Positions 58,775-64,000 of a stretch of DNA of 64,000 nucleotides are shown piece after piece. The position numbers were made by a program, and so were the translations under genes. Under the pieces are notes generated by a model, which saw only the letters and a program-made list of their open reading frames with translations, was not told the DNA's origin and ran no database searches. Source of the stretch: Polycyclovorans sp964425915 (lineage in GTDB: Bacteria; Pseudomonadota; Gammaproteobacteria; Nevskiales; Nevskiaceae); contig CAYROO010000002.1 of assembly GCA_964425915.1 (NCBI GenBank), positions 310,001-374,000 on the forward strand, read 5' to 3'. The first letter of the stretch is position 1; every line of letters starts with the position of its first letter.

Positions 58775-58870
58775 GATGTTCTCCGTCCCACTTGTTCGAT
58801 GGCATCACCTTAGCGAGGCGCAGGGCGCAGGCACAGGTCTTTCGCGGCCGAACACAGAGCATTTGCGGCC

Positions 58871-59893
58871 ATGAGCGCGGCAATCGACATTCAACACCCC
58901 GCGGTGATCGGTCAGGTGATGGTCAATTTTGGCGCGCGCTATGGCGTCGACGCCGAGAGCTGCCTGATGGACACTGGCATCACTCCCGCACAACTGAGCG
59001 ATCCTGAAACCCTCATCGCCCGCGAGCAGGAAATGCGGCTGGTTGAGAACCTGATGCTGGCGCTGCCGGACGTCCCGGCGCTGGGGTTCGAACTGGGCCT
59101 GCAGTACAACATCGCCACGTTCGGAATCTGGGGCTTCGCACTGCGCATCAGCCGCACGCTTCACGAGGCCTGCGAATTTGCACTGCGCTACATCCCGCTG
59201 AGCACCGCCTATTGCCGGCTTAGCCTATTCTCCAATGCCACCCTGTTCGGCGTCGCCGCCGACCCTGAGCCCATCCCGCTGCACCTTCAGGCCTTCTTGC
59301 TGGAACGCGACATGGGCACTGCCGTGAATCTGCTGCACGAGCTGGGACTGTCCGGGGTGCGCGCTCGGCAGCTTTGCTTTCGCGGCCCTGCGCCGGCTTA
59401 TGCGGCGCGCATCGCCGAGCTCAGCGGCCTGCAGCCCCAGTACCACTGCGACCGCAACGCAATCGTGCTCCAGCGCGCCGATGCCGAGCGTCCGCTGCCG
59501 ATGTACGACCCCCATCTCGTGCGCCTGCTGGAAGACCAGTGTCGCGCCCAGCTCGCGCACCGCCAGCCTGCCGGCATCACCGGGCAGGTTCGGCAGCTGC
59601 TGCTGGGTCCGCTGGGACTGATCGCCTCGTTGGAAGATGTCGCGCAACACATGGCACTAGCCCCCCGCAGCCTCCGCCGCCGCCTAGAGGCGGAGGGCAC
59701 CCGCTTTCGCGATCTGGTCGAAGCAGAGCGCCGGCAGTTGGCAGCACGCCTGCTGGAAAGCACGGACATGAAGCTGGATGAGCTGGCGCTGCACCTGGGC
59801 TATGGCGACACCGCCAGCTTCAATCGCGCCTTCCGGCGCTGGTTCGCGCAGGCCCCAGGTGAGTACCGGCGACGCAACCAGGCCGCCGGCTAG
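58871..59893 (+). CDS. AraC-family transcriptional regulator
   Basis: A 340-residue regulator with the N-terminal ligand-binding (AraC arabinose-binding-like, OruR type) domain and a C-terminal double helix-turn-helix: VAQHMALAPRSLRRRLEAEG and LDELALHLGYGDTASFNRAFRRWF, ending APGEYRR. Divergent from the desaturase gene, it likely controls it in response to a lipid-type ligand. Both promoters lie in the 96-base gap. Confidence 0.9.
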   Translation: MSAAIDIQHPAVIGQVMVNFGARYGVDAESCLMDTGITPAQLSDPETLIAREQEMRLVENLMLALPDVPALGFELGLQYNIATFGIWGFALRISRTLHEACEFALRYIPLSTAYCRLSLFSNATLFGVAADPEPIPLHLQAFLLERDMGTAVNLLHELGLSGVRARQLCFRGPAPAYAARIAELSGLQPQYHCDRNAIVLQRADAERPLPMYDPHLVRLLEDQCRAQLAHRQPAGITGQVRQLLLGPLGLIASLEDVAQHMALAPRSLRRRLEAEGTRFRDLVEAERRQLAARLLESTDMKLDELALHLGYGDTASFNRAFRRWFAQAPGEYRRRNQAAG

Positions 59894-60009
59894 TCGGGTT
59901 GGCGCTGGCACAGGCGGCGGATGCTCATCGACTTGCCGTGCTCGTACCACGCGATTCACCGCTTCCAGCCCCAGGCGGAATAGGGATGCCCGAAGCCGGC
60001 GAGGGGCCG

Positions 60010-60396
60010 TCAGTTCAGCACCCCGGGCACCGCCAGCCGGAACGGGGCGATGCGGGCATCGAAGGTGGCCTGGCTGTCGAGCACGCGCATTTGGTAGCTG
60101 CCGTGCATGGTGCCCACCGGCGTGGTCAGTGGGCAGCCGCTGTTGTATTGGTAGCGCTCGCCCGGCGCGAGCACCGGTTGCTGGCCCACCACGCCGGCAC
60201 CGCGCACTTCCTGCACCCGGCCTTCGCCGTCAGTGATGATCCAGTGGCGGTGCAGCAGCTGCACGGTTTCGCTGCCGGTATTGGTGATCTCGATGTCGTA
60301 GCCGAACATCCACTGGCTGGCGTCGGGACGGGATGCCTCGGGGAGATACCGCGGCCGCACCTGAATTCGAATGCCGCGGGTGGTGCAGTCGCTCAT
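60010..60396 (-). CDS. apaG: ApaG-family protein
   Basis: A 128-residue DUF525 beta-sandwich protein. The start region GIRIQVRPRYLPEASRP, FGYDIEITNTGSETVQLLHRHW and the motif YQYNSGCPLTTPVGTMHGSYQM are characteristic. In Salmonella it affects cobalt/magnesium resistance. It is downstream of sufT in the same direction (18-base gap). Confidence 0.93.
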   Translation of the reverse strand: MSDCTTRGIRIQVRPRYLPEASRPDASQWMFGYDIEITNTGSETVQLLHRHWIITDGEGRVQEVRGAGVVGQQPVLAPGERYQYNSGCPLTTPVGTMHGSYQMRVLDSQATFDARIAPFRLAVPGVLN

Positions 60397-60414
60397 GGCG
60401 GGGCTCGGGTGGGT

Positions 60415-60966
60415 TTAGAACATGCCCGTCTGCAGACGGGCCTCCTCGGACATCATGTCCTGGCTCCAGGGCGGGTCGAACACCAGCTCGACATCGGTTT
60501 CGTTGACCGTGGGGATGCGTGAGACCTTGGTCTTGACATCGTTGACGAGAATATCGCCCATGCCGCAGCCCGGCGCGGTCAGCGTCATCTTCACCACGGC
60601 CCGCCGGCCGCCGTCGTGCAGGGGCTCGATGCGGCATTCGTAGATCAGGCCGAGGTCCACGATATTGACCGGGATCTCGGGGTCGAAGCAGGTCTTCATC
60701 TGCTCCCAGGCCGCCTTTTCGATTTCCTGATCGGTGGCATTCTCGGGGACGTCCGGACCCTGTGGCACGGTCTTGCCGAGACTGTCGGCATCCTTGCCGT
60801 CGATGCGGAACAGATGGCCTTCCACCTGAATGGTGAAGCTACCCCCCAGGGCCTGGGTGATACGCGCTTCCGCGCCCTCGGGCAGCTCCACCCGCGTGCC
60901 TTGCGGGATGAGAATGCCGATGACGTCGCGGGTCAGCTTCAGGGGTCCGTCGGTGTCCGTATTCAT
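60415..60966 (-). CDS. sufT: putative Fe-S cluster assembly protein SufT
   Basis: A 183-residue protein with an N-terminal SufT-specific region (IGILIPQGTRVELPEGAEA) and a DUF59/MIP18 domain (KTCFDPEIPVNIVDLGLIYECRI, TAPGCGMGDIL), whose Cys residues contact iron-sulfur clusters. SufT helps maturation of Fe-S proteins under heavy demand. ATG 60966 (MNTDTDG) is taken. No other suf genes are nearby. Confidence 0.9.
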   Translation of the reverse strand: MNTDTDGPLKLTRDVIGILIPQGTRVELPEGAEARITQALGGSFTIQVEGHLFRIDGKDADSLGKTVPQGPDVPENATDQEIEKAAWEQMKTCFDPEIPVNIVDLGLIYECRIEPLHDGGRRAVVKMTLTAPGCGMGDILVNDVKTKVSRIPTVNETDVELVFDPPWSQDMMSEEARLQTGMF

Positions 60967-61071
60967 GGCCAATTCACAGAAGGGCGCTTAGGGTAAAGGA
61001 AGCGCCACAAACCTGCTGCAATTCGCGCGGGTTTGGGCCTTCCCCGGTGTATTCCTTTGGAGGCTTTTCTG

Positions 61072-61806
61072 ATGAACAAATTCCTTGCGTCGGTGATCGT
61101 GCTGCCGTTGCTGGCGCTCTCCAGCGGCGTCCTGGCCGCTCCCGAGCCGGCGCCGCGGGTGATCACGGTCACGGGCCAGGGCGAGGTACGGGCAGCGCCC
61201 GACCAGGCGCAGCTGTCGCTGGCCATCGATGCCATGAATGCCGAACTGAAGACCGCCGAAGCCAAGGTCAACGAGGGCGTGCGTCAGTATCTGCGGGCGC
61301 TGGCGCAGCTGAACATCCCAGCCACCGAGATCTCCACCACCGGCGTGCAGGTTCAGCCGGAGATGGTGTGGAACGAGGACACCCGACGCAGCGAACTGGT
61401 CGGATACCGGGTGCGCCGCGACATCAGCATCCGTATCACCGATCTGGCCCGCCTGGGGGACGTGCTGGTGGCCGCCACCGATGCCGGTATCAACCACATC
61501 AACCCGCCGGTGATGGGCTCATCGAAGGCGGAGAGCCTGCTTCAGCAGGCCCTGGCGAAGGCCACGAAGGCGGCGCGTCAGCAGGCCGAAACGGTGAGTG
61601 GGGCGCTCGGCGACACGCTGGGTCCGGCGCTGCGGGTGGATGCCATGCCGCAGGCGGGGCCGGGTCCGCAGCCGATGTATCGGATGATGGCGATGTCGGC
61701 GCGCGACAGCGCGGAGAGTGGCAACGCCAGCATGGGCCTCAACACCGGGGAGATTCCGTTCACCGCCCAGGTGCAGGTGGAGTTCGAGCTGTTGCCGAGA
61801 AAGTAA
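61072..61806 (+). CDS. SIMPL-domain (DUF541) periplasmic protein
   Basis: A 244-residue protein with a Sec signal peptide ending at VLAAP and a SIMPL/DUF541 domain (VITVTGQGEVRAAPDQAQLS, LVGYRVRRDISIRI, ALAKATKAARQQAE, FTAQVQVEFEL), similar to E. coli YggE. These proteins oligomerise in the periplasm and have been linked to oxidative-stress tolerance. The chosen ATG has TTTGGAGG upstream. It is divergent from sufT. Confidence 0.9.
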   Translation: MNKFLASVIVLPLLALSSGVLAAPEPAPRVITVTGQGEVRAAPDQAQLSLAIDAMNAELKTAEAKVNEGVRQYLRALAQLNIPATEISTTGVQVQPEMVWNEDTRRSELVGYRVRRDISIRITDLARLGDVLVAATDAGINHINPPVMGSSKAESLLQQALAKATKAARQQAETVSGALGDTLGPALRVDAMPQAGPGPQPMYRMMAMSARDSAESGNASMGLNTGEIPFTAQVQVEFELLPRK

Positions 61807-61873
61807 GCGGCCACGGTCGAGAATTTCACCGGGCGCTGCCATAATTCACGGTTTGCGATCCGGAGTGGCACGC

Positions 61874-62383
61874 GTGGCGAACCCGCAGCAGGCCGTGGTT
61901 GGCGTCATCATGGGGTCTCGGTCCGACTGGGACACGATGCAGCACGCCTGTACGGTGCTGAAAGCCTTGGAAATCCCGTACGAGGCCGAGGTGGTCTCCG
62001 CCCACCGCACGCCCGATCGCCTGTTCGAGTACGCGGCTCAGGCGGTTGATCGCGGACTCAAGCTGATCATCGCGGGCGCGGGCGGCGCCGCGCACCTGCC
62101 GGGCATGTGCGCCGCCAAGACGCGCCTGCCGGTGTTGGGTGTGCCGGTGCAGAGCCGGGTGCTCAATGGGGTGGACTCGCTGCTGTCGATCGTGCAGATG
62201 CCGGCCGGCATCCCAGTGGCCACCCTGGCCATCGGTACCGCGGGCGCGACCAATGCCGGGCTGCTCGCGGCGGCCATGCTGGCCAACCATGACCCAGCGC
62301 TGGCGGCGCGGTTGGACCAGTATCGCCAAGCGCAAACCGACCGCGTGCTCGACAGCGCGCAGCTCGAAGCGCCGTCCACATGA
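61874..62383 (+). CDS. purE: N5-carboxyaminoimidazole ribonucleotide mutase
   Basis: A 169-residue purine enzyme of class I PurE. Conserved GVIMGSRSDWDTM, SAHRTPDR, AGAGGAAHLPGM and GTAGATNAGLLAA are present. GTG 61874 (VANPQQAVVGV) is chosen with GGAG at proper distance; GTG 61865 is possible. It is coupled to purK by an ATGA overlap. Confidence 0.94.
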   Translation: MANPQQAVVGVIMGSRSDWDTMQHACTVLKALEIPYEAEVVSAHRTPDRLFEYAAQAVDRGLKLIIAGAGGAAHLPGMCAAKTRLPVLGVPVQSRVLNGVDSLLSIVQMPAGIPVATLAIGTAGATNAGLLAAAMLANHDPALAARLDQYRQAQTDRVLDSAQLEAPST

Positions 62384-63474
62384 GGGTGGGGGTGCTCGGC
62401 GCCGGCCAGCTGGGCCGGATGCTGGCGCTGGCGGGGCACCCGCTGGGCCTGTCGTTCGTGTTCTTGGATCCCGCGGACGGCGCCTGCGCAGCGCCGGTGG
62501 GGACGCAGATTCACGCCGCCTACGACGACGAAGTCGCTTTGCGTCGGCTCTGCGACGCGGTGGATGTGGTGACCTACGAGTTCGAGAACGTCCCCGCCGC
62601 CGCCGCCGCATTTGTCGCCGAACACCGGCCCTTGTTTCCCGGACCGCTTGCGCTGGCCACCGCCCAGGATCGCGCCGCCGAGAAGTCGCTGTTCGAGCGC
62701 CTGGCGATTCCGGTCCCTGGCAACGCCTGCGCCGACAGCCTGGACGAACTTCGGGCTGCGGTGGCCAAGACCGGCCTGCCGGCGGTGGTGAAGACCCGCC
62801 GCATGGGGTATGACGGCAAAGGGCAGGCGGTGCTGCGCGAAGCGGCCGACATCGAGCGCGCTTGGACGCAGTTGGGCGGCAGCCCCTTGATCGTCGAGCA
62901 GTGGGTACCGTTCGACCGTGAGGTGTCCTGCATCGGCGTGCGCGGTCGTGATGGCGAATGCCGCTTCTACCCCATCGCCACCAACGTACACCGCGACGGC
63001 ATTCTGCGCCGCTCAGTGCCACAGCACGATGACCCGCTGCAGGGACTGGCTGAGCAGCACACCCGCAAGGTGATGTCCGCGCTCGACTATGTCGGTGTTA
63101 TGGCCTTTGAGTTCTTCGTCAGCGGTGACCGGCTGCTGGCCAACGAGATTGCGCCGCGCGTTCACAATTCCGGGCATTGGACCCAGGACGGCGCGCTGAC
63201 CTCGCAGTTTGAGAACCATCTACGCGCGGTGTTGGCGCTGCCGCTGGGCGACACCGGCTTGCGCGGGCCCTGCGGCATGCTCAACCTGATCGGGGATGCG
63301 CCGGACACCGCGACGCTGCTGGCGATGCCCGGCGCGCGTCTGCATCTGTATGGCAAGACGCCACGCGCAGGACGCAAGATCGGTCACCTCAATCTCTGTG
63401 CCGAAACGCCCGCGGCGTTGACGGCGGCCTTGGCGCGCGCTGAACCGGTGATCGACGCGGCCGGACGCGGCTAG
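62380..63474 (+). CDS. purK: N5-carboxyaminoimidazole ribonucleotide synthase
   Basis: A 364-residue ATP-grasp enzyme: VGVLGAGQLGRMLALAG at the start, the ATP loop TRRMGYDGKGQ, the metal-binding NEIAPRVHNSGHWT, and the C-terminal GKTPRAGRKIGHLN. It follows purE by overlap and forms the usual purEK pair. Confidence 0.95.
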   Translation: MRVGVLGAGQLGRMLALAGHPLGLSFVFLDPADGACAAPVGTQIHAAYDDEVALRRLCDAVDVVTYEFENVPAAAAAFVAEHRPLFPGPLALATAQDRAAEKSLFERLAIPVPGNACADSLDELRAAVAKTGLPAVVKTRRMGYDGKGQAVLREAADIERAWTQLGGSPLIVEQWVPFDREVSCIGVRGRDGECRFYPIATNVHRDGILRRSVPQHDDPLQGLAEQHTRKVMSALDYVGVMAFEFFVSGDRLLANEIAPRVHNSGHWTQDGALTSQFENHLRAVLALPLGDTGLRGPCGMLNLIGDAPDTATLLAMPGARLHLYGKTPRAGRKIGHLNLCAETPAALTAALARAEPVIDAAGRG

Positions 63475-63486
63475 CGACAGCTGGCG

Positions 63487-64000
63487 TTAGAGTCCGAGAC
63501 GGCGGCGGACGTCCAGCCAAAGTTCGGCGTAGGCCTGCAGCGCCGGATCATCGGCCGGTGCAAACGCCGATAGCGGGGCGCGGTGCTCCCCCATGCGTTC
63601 GACACTGGCGGCATAGGGGATGTCGACCGCACTGTATGGCAAGGATCCAAGCGCAGCGCCTTGGTCCGCCTGGCTGCGGTGCAGCCCTCGGCGCCGGTCC
63701 ACCAGGCTGTGAAAGGCCAGCAGGTGTTTGCTGGGCAGGCCTTCTTGCTTGGCGTAGTGCAGCACCTGGTCCGCGGCGCGCGCCGACAGGAAGCCGGGGA
63801 TCACCGGCATCAACACCAGATCAGCGGCCTGAATGACGTTGTCGGCCAGGTGGGAAATACCCGGCGGCGCGTCCAGTACCAGCAGCTGGTAGTGCTCGGA
63901 AAAGGGTTTGATCAGCCGTGCCAGGGCCTGGCGCGGTGGGTCCACCTTGCGCAGCAGGATGTCGAGAAAGCGGTTCGACAGGCTGGCCGGCAGCAGATCC
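63487..64000 (-). CDS. ParA-like ATPase, N-terminus beyond the window
   Basis: The last 170 or so codons of a ParA/MinD-type P-loop ATPase; the frame is still open at base 64000, so the start and Walker A lie outside. Visible are the Walker B-like LLVLDAPPGISHLADNVIQAADLVLMPVIP and a late segment with LPYSAVDIPYAASVERM. It is convergent with purK (12-base gap). Its partner (ParB or another cargo) cannot be seen. Confidence 0.8.
   Translation of the reverse strand, partial: DLLPASLSNRFLDILLRKVDPPRQALARLIKPFSEHYQLLVLDAPPGISHLADNVIQAADLVLMPVIPGFLSARAADQVLHYAKQEGLPSKHLLAFHSLVDRRRGLHRSQADQGAALGSLPYSAVDIPYAASVERMGEHRAPLSAFAPADDPALQAYAELWLDVRRRLGL

Overview
The window is high-GC, densely coded DNA from a Gram-negative bacterium. 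Outer-membrane receptors, an autotransporter, lipoproteins, TatABC, SufT, ApaG and an XanB2-like chorismatase point to a gammaproteobacterium near Xanthomonadales/Lysobacterales or Nevskiales. The 7-bp tandem repeats of the GAGTGCC type fit that placement. The taxonomy is inferred from gene content only. Most of the window is core chromosome. A short accessory stretch lies at about 20.4-23.7 kb.

Layout, left to right. 0-6 kb (minus strand): a cut-off lipoprotein, thioredoxin 2 and a carotenoid-type FAD oxidoreductase, then an overlapping operon of VWA lipoprotein, ECF sigma factor and membrane anti-sigma factor. 5.9-11 kb (minus): a tight six-gene cluster of DUF2946 protein, Cys-motif outer-membrane protein, MbnP-type copper protein with a long extra N-terminus, MbnH-type di-heme enzyme, YceI lipoprotein and a 40-residue membrane peptide. 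This is the best candidate here for a little-described system. 11-20 kb: RsgA, a DoxX-like protein, a nitroreductase with a histone-H1-like tail coupled to a transglutaminase, a DUF4143 ATPase whose start codon sits on a perfect 35-bp palindrome, HMG-CoA reductase, an SDR, two membrane proteins and a lipoprotein.

20.4-23.7 kb: two toxin-antitoxin modules, mntA-hepT and mqsRA. In both the toxin gene is broken (nonsense plus frameshift in hepT, one nonsense codon in mqsR) while the antitoxin is intact. Three near-identical UUCG-loop terminators punctuate this region and its edge.

23.7-32 kb: an autotransporter and a very large STN-type TonB receptor, with divergent FecI and FecR. The intergenic spaces carry heptamer repeats and dispersed palindromic units. 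32-42 kb: a CPXCG protein, an MsbA-like ABC exporter, an ECF42-type sigma operon with VOC and YciI proteins, malate dehydrogenase, the chorismatase, GlpK and a further ECF sigma/RskA-type anti-sigma pair. 42-49 kb: hemB-aroE, then dtd and a hisBHAFE-tatABC gene string on the opposite strand, with no hisI.

49-64 kb: an orphan TRAP-type binding lipoprotein, an ABC/GldG/DUF4340 operon followed by mutM, an OYE-family oxidoreductase, a GAF-GGDEF diguanylate cyclase, a fatty acid desaturase with a divergent AraC regulator, apaG, sufT, a SIMPL protein, purEK and the end of a ParA-like gene. No tRNA, rRNA, CRISPR array or insertion sequence was seen.
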